From Linnemannia hyalina (taxonomy: Eukaryota; Mortierellomycota; Mortierellomycetes; Mortierellales; Mortierellaceae): a stretch of 64,000 nucleotides of DNA. The translations under genes were made by a program, and so were the position numbers. The stretch lies in NCBI GenBank assembly GCA_019671135.1, contig JAHRHY010000014.1, positions 1,610,001-1,674,000 of the forward strand, given 5' to 3'. The notes under the pieces were generated by a model, which was not told the DNA's origin, ran no database searches, and saw nothing but the letters and a program-made list of their open reading frames with translations. Shown here piece by piece: positions 1-11,925 of the stretch (its first letter is position 1; every line of letters starts with the position of its first letter).

Positions 1-2117
1 CAGAGGAATCAGAATGTGTCTCGTGTCCCGGTGCACGTTGCAGAGTTCCAGCAGCATGTAATGGACAGGCACGTACAATATGCACAAATACCACTAGTAA
101 TTACGAAGTGAAATAACAGAGCAGAGCATGTTAGCATCTTGGCTGCAGTTTGATCTGCATTTGGCATATTTCCTGTGCTGTGCTACAACACATGCATGTC
201 CATTGGCTGAGTAAAGTAGGGCAGGCACAGTCGTCCTTTTTGCGTTGTAAGATGTAGTGTCCGAAAAGGCGGTGGTGGTGAATGGAGTGATCGACAAGCG
301 TTACGTTGTTATCGTCGGCAATGCAGTACATCCCACAACGCCAAATGAATGTCTCTTGGTTGAGTAAATTACAGTAAGCACACTCCTCACAACAAACACA
401 CGCGTATCTCTCCTGACTGAGTAAAATACGGCAAGCAGAGTCTACACATCAAGAAAAAACAAGTAAAATACCTTGTAGGACCAGAGGTCTCGGGGGAACT
501 TTCCAAAGATGACAACACCGCTCTGAGCAGGGCGGGTGACAACATGGAACAAAAAGATCATCCCGATCGCGTACCAGATCTGACTGGTCATCCAGCGCAC
601 GCCATCCGAAAGCCAAGAGAATGACTGTGAGGATTCGCCCTTCCAGCCACGGAGCATGTACAAGATGTTGGATACGAGGGTGAGAAGAGTCGCCACGATG
701 CACACGCCTCCCATGAATCGATAGTTCCTTGCCACTGGTGCTGGGAGTAGGGCTATTTGGGATAAAAAGGAAAGGTCGTGTCAGTTGTTGTCTGCGTCTG
801 CGTCTGCGTGTGCATCTGCGAGGTAGTCCTGTGACCCAAAGGGTCTGTGCGCCCAACTAGAGCGTCGACTCAACGTGTGTATGTGCCTTTTTACCTTTGG
901 CAATCGACTCGTTTGTGATATGCATCCGTGAACTAGCAAACACAAACAAAGGGGAAAAAAACGATCGTTAGTTCAGTGCACAGGCGTTATCACGCAAGGG
1001 AAAGGGAAAAACGGCTATTCTTCCCGAGATCCGAAACTTGTCCACCCATGTTTGCTTCCTCACTCACCTCTTGCGCCGGCAGTAGACAAAGAGGCCTATC
1101 ATGACAATGATATCAAAGACGGGTCCCAGTACCGAAGATATCTATCATTGACAACAAAAGGGGGCTTTTGGTGAGTAAATGGTTTGGCGACGTCCATGCT
1201 TGATGGCGTGGCGATAGAGTGGGTGGGTGGGCTGCGCTTGATGAAATTTGAACTCCTCCCTCCAACGAGCCGTCAGTCCACTGTCCATGGGCTTTTTATT
1301 TTCCTTCCTTCCTTTCCGTTCTATTGAGTTCAATCAATGTGATTACGATGATGGTTTGCTCTCACCACTTTCCACGTTGCATGAATCGCTGGTCCTGTGC
1401 TCTGTCAAATTGATGTCCTTTTCCGATCCTTCTATTTGTCCTGTCCTATCCTGTCTTGCCATGTCCTTGGTGTATCAATAAATTAGCTATTGCCACTGAC
1501 AGCATAACTGGTCCAAGGAAAGGGTCATAAAGAAAATTAAAGAAAACCACCAAGGTTCTTGGGTTCAAGTAGTATAAATTCCAAGAAAGGGGACATATGC
1601 TGGGTCGGGCTGGGTGGGTGAGGTAAAAAGAAGTTGATCCTGATCCACACTACACACACACACGGTCAGAGAGGGACACGTTGTCTCTCTCTCTCTGTCT
1701 CCTTTGTGTTCGCCACATTAATAGACGAAGATGAAGAGCATTGTGGTCTCTGTTTCTCTTTCGCCTCTTCTCCTCTTGCTATTATGGGAACAAAAGAGAC
1801 ACACTTACAAGACACCCTAACAACATAAAGAAGTGAGATAAGTATCAGCAACAGAGTTTCGCTAACACACGCACACATACACACAAGCCAAGCGAGAGAA
1901 AAGGGTAGCAAAACTTACAGACGATGTAACCACCAATCTCCCAGCGGCCCATTCGCATGCGAAGGAGGACTTGGTTCTCCATAACAAGGACTCCGATGCC
2001 GAGAAGCATGGATATGAGGGAGACATAGCTGCGCCAGTCGTTGAAGAAGGGTTTGAGGAAGGTGATGACGGCGTGGATGTGCTTTGACCATTCGTTGTAG
2101 GGTTCGTTGCTGTCCAT
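1..2117 (-). CDS. Polytopic membrane protein, unknown family (3' end beyond window)
   Basis: Five exons can be joined in frame: 2117-1919, 1095-1068, 932-895, 752-472 and 93-1, giving 213 codons before the window edge. The first donor is GTAAGT-like, and the microexon 1095-1068 continues its phase exactly. Exon 1 encodes a hydrophobic segment (about residues 33-50) followed by a basic loop. Exons 1-2 form a second segment. Exon 4 carries two more (GGVCIVATLLTLVSNILYML, and a segment around MIFLFHVV). Exon 5 begins WYLCILYVPVHYMLLEL. Alternating membrane spans and short polar loops indicate an integral membrane protein with at least five spans. I do not recognise the family. The long first intron (1096-1918) contains no other supported exon. 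A larger version of exon 2 starting at 1141 was discarded because it does not fit the phase of exon 1. Existence is fairly certain; function is unknown. Confidence 0.7.
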
Positions 2118-2662
2118 TTCTGTGAAGTTGTTTTGTGCGAGATGTGAGGAAGGGAAGAAAGAGAGAGCCGGGAAGGCCTATTGAGGTTGTGAATGTGTGG
2201 AAAGGTGGTGGTTCCTGAGTTGTAGGTTTATACGGTTGCTGGTTGCTGGTCGTTGGTAAGTGTTCCAGCACAGGTATATGTCGAAAGTGTCGAAGGTGAA
2301 GAGAAGTGAAAAGTGAAGAAGTAAGGAGAAGAGGACAGGAGTAACGGGAGTTTTGCGGGAGTTTTATCAAGGGCCAAGGGTCGAAGACAACGAAACACAT
2401 AAGGTGCACGTGACGATTAGAGACATTGCATTGGAATTCCCAGAGAAACAAGGGAAAAAGGAAACAAGGAAGGGGTTCACACACGGATGATACTCAAATG
2501 GAATATTAGAGACGAGAATAATCGTTTATTTGGTAGAGGAAGAAGGGTATCGTAGGAATGGCGGAGGAGAAGGGAGAGGGTAAACCAACGAAAGAGGAGA
2601 GAGAGGGAGGATGAATGATGAATATGAAGGTGGGAGGTAGGATATACATGAGAAGCAGACGC
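2118..2662. other. Intergenic, no gene seen
   Basis: This stretch holds the 5' flank of the minus-strand membrane protein and the 3' flank of the minus-strand secreted protein at 2663-3844. Open frames here are short and have low-complexity composition. I see no supported gene. Confidence 0.5.
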
Positions 2663-3844
2663 TTAAGCGGAGCAGATGGTCTTGATCTTGGAGACCTCCT
2701 TGGCAGAGATATCGATACAGGCCTGGGCGCAAAGGTCAATAGCGGCCTTGAAGTGGACAATAATCGACTCGGAGACCTTGACATCGCCAGAAACGCTAAT
2801 CTTGACCAAGAACAAGTTGACCGAGAACTTCTTGATCTGGGCTTCAACAGCGGACTTGATCTTGATGTTCAACTTAGCAGCGAGCTTATCAGAGATCTTA
2901 ACGGATGCCTTGGTGGTGATCTTGACGGCATCCTTGACAATGTTCTTGGCCTGGAGCTTGATGCAAGCGGCATCATGGGCGGGGCAGCGCTTGGTGATGG
3001 CAGCAGCGAGGTTGGCACGGAGGTTGGCAGTGAACTGGGCCTTGATGGTAGCGTCGACCTCGGCCTTGACGGAGGCCTTGATTGAGGTCTGGAGGGCAGC
3101 AGAGAGCTTTGATCCAAGACCGAAATCGATGTTGACGAGGCCACTATTATTCCAGGGAGAGCATGAGCAAGTTCATTGGTTAGTTGGTTTTGTTCGTTGA
3201 GTGTTCAATGGGAGTATGGATGGTACGAACATCAGGGAGAAAGAGAGAAAGTAACAGAGAGAAAAAAAGTAAAAGGTTTGCTGCGTTGTAGAAAGAGGCA
3301 CACGCAGTCGGCTCATAAAAAAGTAAGAGCTGTGGGGAGGAAGAGTTGATTTTGGGCTAGACTGAGAAAAATGATCGCTGCTCTTTTTGGTTGCTGCTCT
3401 TCTTTCACTGTTCAAGGACATGTCGGACCAAATGCGGCTGGCATCGATACTCCGCCACTGCAGGGCACAGGAGAAGGGTCGTGCTTCGTTGTATTTTCGA
3501 TCGGGTTGAGGGAAGGAAAAAAGGAGGCAGGGAACATGTCGAAAAAAGGAGGCCTGGCAAGCCAATAGCCAAAAACAAAAAAAAAAGAAAGAGGAAACTT
3601 ACGTGACCTGGACGCGGAGGTTGGATGAGACGGCAGCGTGAATGTTGGTATCAGTGCAGGTGTCAGCATAGGCCTTGAGGACAATGGTAGAGTGCTCCTT
3701 GACGAGCAAGTCAAGGGTGGCCTCAAAGGCAGCACCGACGACGGGCTTGGCAGCGCGGCGCTCAAGAGCAGTCTCGGCGGACACGGAGCCGCAGAGCATG
3801 GCGAACATGGCCATGAAGAAGGCGAGGATAGCGAAGGTTCTCAT
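2663..3844 (-). CDS. Secreted protein of unknown function, paralog of 7157-8076
   Basis: Two exons, 3844-3603 and 3143-2663, split in phase 2 by an intron with a GTAAGT donor and a TAG acceptor; product 240 aa. The start at 3844 is chosen because it opens a clear signal peptide (MRTFAILAFFMAMFAMLCG, ending near residue 23, SVSA). An earlier in-frame Met only extends into what looks like 5' leader. After cleavage the protein has an E-R-R site that could be processed, a motif LVKEHS, and cysteine-bearing motifs TCTDTN, KRCPAHDAAC and LCAQACIDIS. The second half is rich in Lys, Ile, Val and Ala with an even spacing suggestive of amphipathic helices or strands. The paralog shares all these motifs and has an exon 2 of identical length (481 nt). 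No known domain is recognised. A TATA box lies about 160 bp upstream. Confidence 0.85.
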
Positions 3845-6800
3845 TGTGGATGGTAGCTGAGGGGGGGTGTTGGAGGTGGTAAGGAAGTGGTAAGGAGGTA
3901 AAGGTGTAGGAGTGGTGTCTCTGTGGAAGAGTGTGGGGGGTGAGTGAGGTGGAGGTTGGTTCGACAAAGAAGAATCAGAAAAAGTTGTGGGTGCCGGTCT
4001 TCTTTTATACACGCAGAAGAATGAAGATCGTTGAAAGCGAATAATGAAGGGGTTCAGTAGGGGGAAGGGAGAGGTAGAGGGGGAGCGAACTCTATTAGAT
4101 GCAGCATCGCAGTGGTTTGGTTGAATGATGGTTATGAATTAGGTGTTGTTGGGTGGTTAGGAAAGGATTCCTGCGATCGATCAATGGCCTTTGGGTAAAT
4201 ATTATTTTTGTGTATTCAGGCACCAGAACAGAGACCGGGCGAGATCGCGCTGGTTTACTTGTACCTGGATACAAGTACTTGCATTACTGTCCTGCCAAGC
4301 AGAGGAATGGACCAGGGGAGGATGGCTCGTGTCTGCTGCATCTCTCTCTACTCTGCATTGGCTTGCCGATACATAATCGAACAGGGAAAATAACAATGTT
4401 TATACTGGAGGGTTATCAGGTGTAAAGAGCAGGAGGGAGAGGAAGGAGACATAATCGAATGACCCGTCCCTGTGGGTTGTGGAGCAATGAAAGCAGAAGG
4501 GCGAATAAAAATACAATGTCATATGGGACGTGTGTTTGTATCCGTTGCTGCATGGATGAGTGGATGAACTGCAGAGCACCACCAACTCACCACTCACAGC
4601 TGGTTTCTCTTTTTTTATGCCCTGTTGTTGTGCGTGTCTTGTCACTCCCTCTATTCGCTCTCACTTTTCTTTTCTTGAGAGCATATTCAACGATACTCAC
4701 AACACAAACACAATTACAGAACCGTTTTCACGTTTGTTTTCCGATTTCCTTTCTGTTGCCCGTTTAAAAATGAGAGCTCTTTCTTCTTTCTGATACATAT
4801 GGTTTTTTCACCTCTTAAAGCGAAAGGGAGGTACAGTACCTACTTTGTGTACTTTTTCCTCCGCTGTTCCTGGCCCGATGGATGTGTGTCTGTGTGTGCT
4901 TATCCCACTCCCCTGCTCAGAAAACATCACACCGCATCGAGAGTCTGGAACACGTCGTTGATCGAGTTGGCTGTTCCGTTGTTTTTCCAGCCCCCGGAGG
5001 CCTTCTACTTCCATCAAATGGCTGTCTCATACTTTTACTTTCCTTCTGATGTTCGTTGAAGGAGTGGAATGTGTACTAGTAACACTCCCACCCTCCTATT
5101 TCTCGTTAGCGTTGAGGTAAATGCCTAATGAGGGGAGAGGAGAACACATCGGGGATGTGCGAAAAGAGCAAAAGAGAATAGAAGCACAGGGCAAGAGAGG
5201 CGAGAGGGATAAGAAGCACTAAAAGTCTAGCGCTAAATTCAACTTCACCGCACGAGGCTCCTCAATCCAGCATGCATGACCAACTGGACAAAAAAAACAA
5301 ATGCTCACAACTCTTATTTTGCTCTTTGCTACATTTGTAGAGAGGATCTTTGCAACTGGTGGCAGCCGAGGGACTTTTTCACCCGGAAGCCTGTTCTTTC
5401 TGGTTAGCTACTGTGGTAGAGATACCTACCCCCTGGTTTGTTGTGTCTTCCTTAGCCCTTTTGTTGATAAACAAGCTACTTGTAAAAATAGCAGCCGTTT
5501 CCCGCATATACACCCTACAAATAAGCGTATTATACTCCGTTTGTTGGTATTTGTTGTTGTGGTTGTTGATGCCATGGGTGTTTAGGATGGTGGATCATTA
5601 ATAATAACAATCACCGTTAAGATCCTCCTCGTCTGTCTACAAAGGGCTACTAAACAACAACAAACAGAAACCATCATCAGTAATTACCAATAATCGAAAT
5701 CGGAGAAATTCACTCTCCACCCCAACCTTAGCTTAAAGATCTCATCGTGAATAATGACATGACGGATGGAGTATGCACGAGAGATACCTTGCACCTAATA
5801 CAGTTCAACTCGGGCGCGCGCTCATCCGCCCCGTGATACTTTACTCCAACCAGCTTTCAACGGTCAAGATCAGGCACATCAGGCCACCGCCACCTTACCT
5901 TCTCTCCGTTCTTATGCTCTCGATGGCCTGCCATCTCATTCTTCAACCTTCTATCAGCTGCGGGGTGGAGCTTGCAATGGAAGGCTCTGAAGAGGGGCGT
6001 GTGGGCTACCTGACGACCAACTTGTCTACTTCAGCATGCCCATCGGCCGCACTTGTTGTTTGTGGAGAATGAGAAGAAAGATGATTGATAATTGCATATT
6101 AATCGGTCGGTAGGTATGTAGGTTGATAGACAACAACCGTACCTGCACGTCAAGTCGCACACATCCACCAGAGTCTCATCGACATTCCTTTCCTTGTGTG
6201 TTTAGCCGGGCGAACTGGAAGTTTTTATATACTGGACATATCGATCGAAGGAGGACAGGCCTCGAAAACAACGGTCTTGAAGGAATGTGGAGGGTCATGA
6301 TCCCACCACGAGGAGCCACAGGAATAGAAAATGAAATATTACAAATAGAATCTTACTGGTTCTCCCCTCCCTCCTTTCCCTTGTTCGTTCCCCCTTGACA
6401 GACTGATCGAATAATAATTTAACCCAAGCACCTACCTCCTTTCCCTTCCTTGTTTTCCCATATGTTCGCGTGTCGGGGAGAGAAAGAGGGAGGGAGAAAG
6501 AAAAATAGATGAAATGGAGGGTTGCAGCTGACAAAAGACGCATACCCACCAAACAAAGAAAAATCAATCTTTTGTATACATATCTCGGCTGGCTGCTTGG
6601 CTGCAGCCCCACATGCTGCTCACTATTTTTTCAACGATGCAGAAGAGAGGGAAGGCAAGGAAAGAAGGGAGGGCGAGGTATGATGGAGGGACTCATGCAT
6701 TCCGTCAATGGGGGTGTGTGATTATTGTTCATGGTATAAGACATCTCCGCTCCTTTTGTTCTTTGGAGATATCTCATCATAGAAACAGAAGCATGCATGT

Positions 6801-7156
6801 CCCATCCTTATCACCAAAAGAAATGAGTCGAGATGGAGCTAAGAAGAAAACGAAAATATTTTTAGTGCCCCCTCTACGGCCTTAAACTCTATCGGTGACA
6901 GAAATCGACACTAGAACCAACAGCAAACGCACTGTTAGGCTAATTGAATGGGGCTAACCATATCCATGCCTTTTCTGTCCACTCCCTTTTTAGTTCTTCC
7001 TTCACAAGAGACAGGTTTGTTGGCAACTTGATTCCCATAGGCAGCTTGATTTCCATAAGCAGCTCGCAAACAAAAACAACGAATATACCAAAATACTTTG
7101 AAGACTTCTGTTTAATATCGAAAAAGAACTATAGTACACAACTCCAACCTCTCCCT
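3845..7156. other. 3.3 kb intergenic stretch, no gene seen
   Basis: The first ~200 bp form the promoter and leader of the minus-strand secreted protein. The remainder separates two paralogous genes. Open frames up to about 210 codons occur, but they overlap the downstream paralog on the wrong strand or lack plausible protein composition. I see no repeat large enough to explain the spacing, and no tRNA. Confidence 0.4.
4003..4009 (-). promoter_or_regulatory. TATA box of the secreted-protein gene at 2663-3844
   Basis: On the minus strand this reads TATAAAA, about 160 bp before the chosen ATG. The paralog has the same signal at a similar distance (8274-8280), which supports both the start choice and TATA-driven transcription. 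Confidence 0.5.
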
Positions 7157-8076
7157 CTAGGCAGAGGCAATGGTCTTGATCTGCGAAACCAACTTTGCCG
7201 AAATATCCGCACAAGCACTCGCAACAAGCCCAGCAGCATTCTTGAACCTCAACGCAACACTGTTCGAAACCTCCACATCTCCCGTCACATTAATCTTGAT
7301 CAACCACAAGTTCACCGAAAACTTCTTGACCTGGATCTGAATCGCTGCCTTCACACGCGTGGCGAGGTTGACAGAGATCTTGTCGGAGATCTTGACCGAG
7401 GCCTTGGTGGTGAGTTTGACGGCGTCCTTGACAATGTTCTTGGCTTGGAGTTTGATGCAGGCGCCGTCGTGGGCTGGGCAGCGCTTTGTGATGAGGGCGG
7501 CGAGGTTTGTGCGGAGGTTGGCGGAGAATTGGGCCTTGGTCTCCAGGTCGACTTCGGTGCGGACTGTGGCTTTGATGGATGAGCGCAACGCGGCGGAGAG
7601 CTTTGTACCGAGACCAAAGTCAATGTTGATCAATCCGCTGTGAGAGGTTAGGGGAAGGAAAGAGAGGGACAGAGAGGGACAGAGAGGGACAAGAATGTGG
7701 GTTAGTGAGTGAATGGAATAGGTGGAGAGCATAGAGCATTCAAAATAGTATCCAGTCTAAAGTGTTCCCCGTGCTCAATTTTCCTCCCTCCCACATAAAA
7801 CAACACTCCATACCTGATCTGAACACGGATATCGGTAGTAATATCAGTCGACAAGTTAGCATCAGTACAAACATCCGCAAAGGCCTTGACGACAATGGAA
7901 GAGTGCTCCTTGACAAGCAGGTCAATGGTACCGTCAAAGGCAGCACCGACGGGCTTGGTGGGGGCGACGCCACGGGGCTCGAGGTCGGAAATCATCTCAG
8001 CCGAGGTGGAGGAGGAGAGGCCAAAGAACATAGCGAAAAGGGCCATGAAGTAGGCGAGGAAGGTTGCGGATCTCAT
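7157..8076 (-). CDS. Secreted protein of unknown function, paralog of 2663-3844
   Basis: Two exons, 8076-7814 and 7637-7157, joined in phase 2 (donor GTATGG, acceptor CACAG); product 247 aa. It begins with a signal peptide (MRSATFLAYFMALFAMFFGL, cleavage near residue 26). It shares with its paralog the blocks VGAAFDGTIDLLVKEHS, DVCTDAN, GLINIDFGLGTKLSAAL, KRCPAHDGACIKLQAKN and the C-terminal ACADISAKLVSQIKT. The 481-nt second exon has exactly the same length in both genes, so the pair arose by duplication and is kept under purifying selection, since both frames are open. There is no recognised domain. It is probably exported or cell-wall associated (inference from the signal peptide). Confidence 0.85.
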
Positions 8077-8273
8077 CTTTGGAGGTTTGGGTGAGAAAGA
8101 AGGATGGGAAACAGCGAGGGGGTATAGGGTCAGAGAGAGGGAGGAAGTAGGGGGTGAATGAGGATTAGGGAAAGGACGAGGGTGACTCTGTGGAAGAGTG
8201 GTGAGGGGTCGGGTGGGTAAGGATGGAGGGCTGGAAGGCTGAAGAGAAAAATAATAGTGGGAACCCCAATTAC

Positions 8274-8280
8274 TTTTATA
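8274..8280 (-). promoter_or_regulatory. TATA box of the secreted-protein gene at 7157-8076
   Basis: Reads TATAAAA on the minus strand, about 200 bp before the ATG at 8076. Confidence 0.45.
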
Positions 8281-10135
8281 CATCCTTCTAGGAACAATGA
8301 GGTACGTTTAAAGTGGAGTGGAGAAATCATTACAAAACACAGAACGAGTACTGTTGAAGGAGGGTTGCCAGGGGCCCCTTCGTTATTTCTCTCTTTCTCC
8401 AACGAATAATTGAATAACCTAATTATATGCATAGTGTACTCTCTTGGTTCTCGTTTATTGTCTCTGTGGGTTGTGCGTCGCTCTCTTTCCCCTTGGTGTT
8501 TTCTCGTAAAAGCGTGTTTGCTCTCTCTTTTCTCTTTGTTGTTGCTATTGGACCTCAATACCCGTTACCCAGGAATACAAGCAATCAGTGAGTATATGTA
8601 AACAAACCGAACAAACCAAACAATGAACAACGAACAACAAACAGAAATATAGAACAAGAACCCCCTTCTCCTCGTTTGTTTTGAATTCCTCAACGAACGG
8701 GCAAGGTCTGCATTGTCAGATGTCAATTATGAAGATGTACTCATGCACGACAGCCTGTACATTGGAGAATGATACATTTTTTCTTGTTCCACAGCGGCGC
8801 ATTGATAAGGTAGACTCTACGACATGGTGCGATATGTGCTGCGTGCTGTGGAGAGGTAGAGGGAAGGGAATGGTGCGAGCAGATACCGTTCTGTGCACTC
8901 TCTGACAAGACATGGAAAAAGAGGCGCATAGTCATGCACAACGCAAGACACGAAACAGCCAGCGCACCAGCAACGTACCTCTACAGCGAGAGCAAAGAAA
9001 AAGAAAAAGTTGAGAGCAAAAAGAAAAAAACGACGAATAACGGGCTGGGACTGTGTCCGCATTCATTTGATACCAACGACATCGCGTCCATTCCTTTTCC
9101 TTACCTCACCCACCTCCCCCCCTCCTTTGACCTTTACTTGAGAGCCCATCTCTTCTTTCCCTCTTCCTTTTCCCATTTCCGTATGCTGGTTGTTGCACAT
9201 GGTTTTGGTCCTTGCACCTGTCAGAAGACGATACAAAGAGCCCTTTACAACTCGAGAAAACTGCCAACGCAAGAAACAGATAAGCATTCGTTTACAACAC
9301 CCCCCCCCCTTCATCGTAAAAATAAACATCCAAACCGATCCCCCCTTGCATCCCCCTCTTAAAGGATGAATGGTCAACCTGGAATGCCACCCACCTACAC
9401 ACGTTTTATTACCCCCCCTCCCATTTCCCCCCACCTTCGTTCTTGTCGCCTCTCTATAATCTTCCTTTTATCTCTCCATCCCCCAAGAGCGAGGGGTGCG
9501 CAAATTAAGGGGTATGATGGATCTTTCGCACTAATCCCATGTAAACCGAGCGAGCGAAGGCTCAAAATCGGTCACTCACCATGTCGCAGTCATAGCGCTT
9601 TAATTATTGTCGAAAAGAGGGAAGTGGGTGTAAGCATCGCATTTTCTATGCAGGGGAAAAGGGAAGGCAGAAAACGGTGTTTCGTTGGTTATTTTCCGGG
9701 ATATATCGAACGCCAAGTAAAAAGGGGAAGGGGAAGGAGCCAGGTATGTTATGAAAGTGTCCAATTGCTATTTCTGTTCTGGCCGGGACCACGCTAGTGT
9801 GCCATCTTCACTACTGTTACGAAGCAGGGCTTTTTTATTATTGATATTCAAACACAAGAGGGAGTAAGGGAGAGGGATGGCTCTGAATGGTGGATGTCTC
9901 TGACTGGTGGATGTCTTTACGCTTACGCCTCTTGTATTTTCATATCAAACAAGAAGTGGTAGAGAGTGAGGGGTAGAGAGGAAGAAAAATGATAACCGTA
10001 TTTATTCTACAAGATGAGAGAAGAAGAGGGAGGAGGGGAAAGGGGAAAGGAGAGAGAAGAACTAGACAACACTTCGTAAATCTAGGGAATATTATCATAG
10101 AGCGAGAAGGGAGAGTTGGACACGCATCCTTGTAG
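8281..10135. other. Intergenic, no gene seen
   Basis: The sequence is AT/CT-rich with homopolymer runs such as the C-runs near 9300 and 9410. Several open frames of 60-143 codons exist on both strands, but they overlap each other, have no intron signals that join them and show low-complexity composition. The last 150 bp should be the 3' untranslated region of the MFS gene. Confidence 0.4.
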
Positions 10136-11925
10136 TTACACAGTCTGCTCTACGTCCTTCTCCTCACTGCTGCTGATCCCATCCACCGTCTTAAGTTCCT
10201 CAACAATACCCTTGAACTCAATAGGATCCTGGTTCGCAGCAAGGAGTACCACAAACACCAGCCCTACAGCACCCATAACAGCCATCCCATAAAACGCCGC
10301 CCGGTACCCATCCATAAACCCCGTAGGAGTCTCGCCTGTCGTATACTTGTCGTTCACAATCGCGCTGATTGCCAACCCAATCGGTCCACCTAGCTGGATG
10401 GCGACGTTGAAGACGGCGCCGACAACTCCTTGGTCCTCGTCGGGTGCGTCGGCGACGGCGTTCACTTGACAGCACATCCAGGCTAGGGGTAGGCCGATAC
10501 AGTTGACGATCAGGGCTGGGAAGGCGTAGTGCCAGTACCCGGATCCTGGTACGATCTGGGCAAAGATGATGGCGGAGATGATAACGAAGAATAGACCCAC
10601 TATCATGAGCAGTTTTGTCCGGACGACTGCGTACAGTTTGTTGAGAGAGAATAGTCCCAGCCCCAGTCCGACTCCATGGACAATATAGCAGCATGCCGTG
10701 ATAAGTGGGGAGAACAAAAGGACGTTCTGGAAGGTGAGGGAAGTGTAGAAGATCAAAGTGTTGTAGGTGGTGGTGACGCAGATGACGATCACAACCGATG
10801 CGCGGAGGCGCACAGAGGTCCAGATCCGGAAAGGCATAATGGGGTACTCAATTCGATACTCCCAGAACACAAAAAAAACCAACACCGCAACGCCCACCAA
10901 GAACGGCGCCAACGTCTGTGCACTCCCCCACCCGGCCGTCGTCGATTCCGATAAGTAATACACCACTGCAATAATACCCAACACAAAACTGAACACGCCG
11001 ATGTAGTCAACCCTCCGGTCGGTGACATGGATACCGTCCTCGGTCTTAGGGACAGTTAGGAACCCGATGATGCCGACGAGAGTGGCGAGGATGGCGGTGA
11101 TGTAAAAGATCCAAGGCCAGCCGATGGTTGCGTCGAAGATCCCGCCGATGAGGATGCCGATGGTTTGACCCGTGCATCCTGCGCCTCCAAAAACTAGCAT
11201 TGCGAAATTGCGTTCAGGGCCTAGGGGGTATGATGTTGTCAACAGTGCCAACGCCGAAGGACTAGCTCAGTCATGAAAATGAAGACAAGAAACAAAAATT
11301 ATTAATACAAACACCAAAATGCCACGTTGGGAGATGAATGATATTATTTACAAGGACATGCAAGCTATATTACATACATCGTAAGGCCGGCACCGGCGCC
11401 TTGGAGACCACGCGAGATAGACATGAAGATCGGGCTCCTTGCGAACCCACAGATCAACGCCCACAGCGCAAACCAAAATACACCCGTCAGAAACATACGT
11501 CTATGTCCAAACAAGTCTCCCTATAGTACGAAATTTAAAAAAAAAAGTCATGGTAAGTTACAACCACCAAAAGGAAACAGACAAACAAAATAGCAACTAG
11601 TAATTTTCTGCAGATAACTTACCATACGACCGCCGACGAGGAGGAACGCGGAGTAAGTAAGAGCATAGCTGCTAATGACCCACTGCAACTGGTTTTGCTC
11701 ATAGTGAACATCGCGGAGTAAAGATGGGAGTGCAATGGTGACGGAGGCAATGCTGATGATATCCAGCAACTGTGCACAGCTGGCGACGACAAGCAGGGTA
11801 TTTCGGTTCTGGTCCAGGCGCTTGTACCATGGTAGTGGTTGTATCTGTTCTTTGGAGGGTGACGTGTTGGGGCTTGAGGGCGTGATTGCGAATGAGGCGA
11901 GGGTTGACTCGTCGGTGTCAGTCAT
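10136..11925 (-). CDS. MFS transporter, DHA2-like (14 predicted spans)
   Basis: Three exons, 11925-11623, 11520-11378 and 11261-10136, give 523 aa. Exon 2 has 143 nt, exactly as in the paralog at 26968-28923. After a short cytosolic N-terminus the first span is followed by LLRDVHYEQNQLQWVISSYAL, then MFS motif A (GDLFGHRRMF) across exons 1-2 and a motif-C-like GCTGQTIGILIGG. A conserved AVADAPDEDQGVVGAVFNVA lies before the last spans. The length and spread of hydrophobic segments fit the drug:H+ antiporter-2 group, which exports varied small molecules across the plasma membrane in exchange for protons. The substrate cannot be told from sequence. The frame is intact. It sits at the left edge of a debris-rich island, with its paralog at the right edge. 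Confidence 0.9.

Noticed and set aside
1068..1141. Longer exon 2 of the left-edge membrane protein, encoding a hydrophobic stretch
   Set aside because: Its phase does not join exon 1, and the shorter exon 1095-1068 does.
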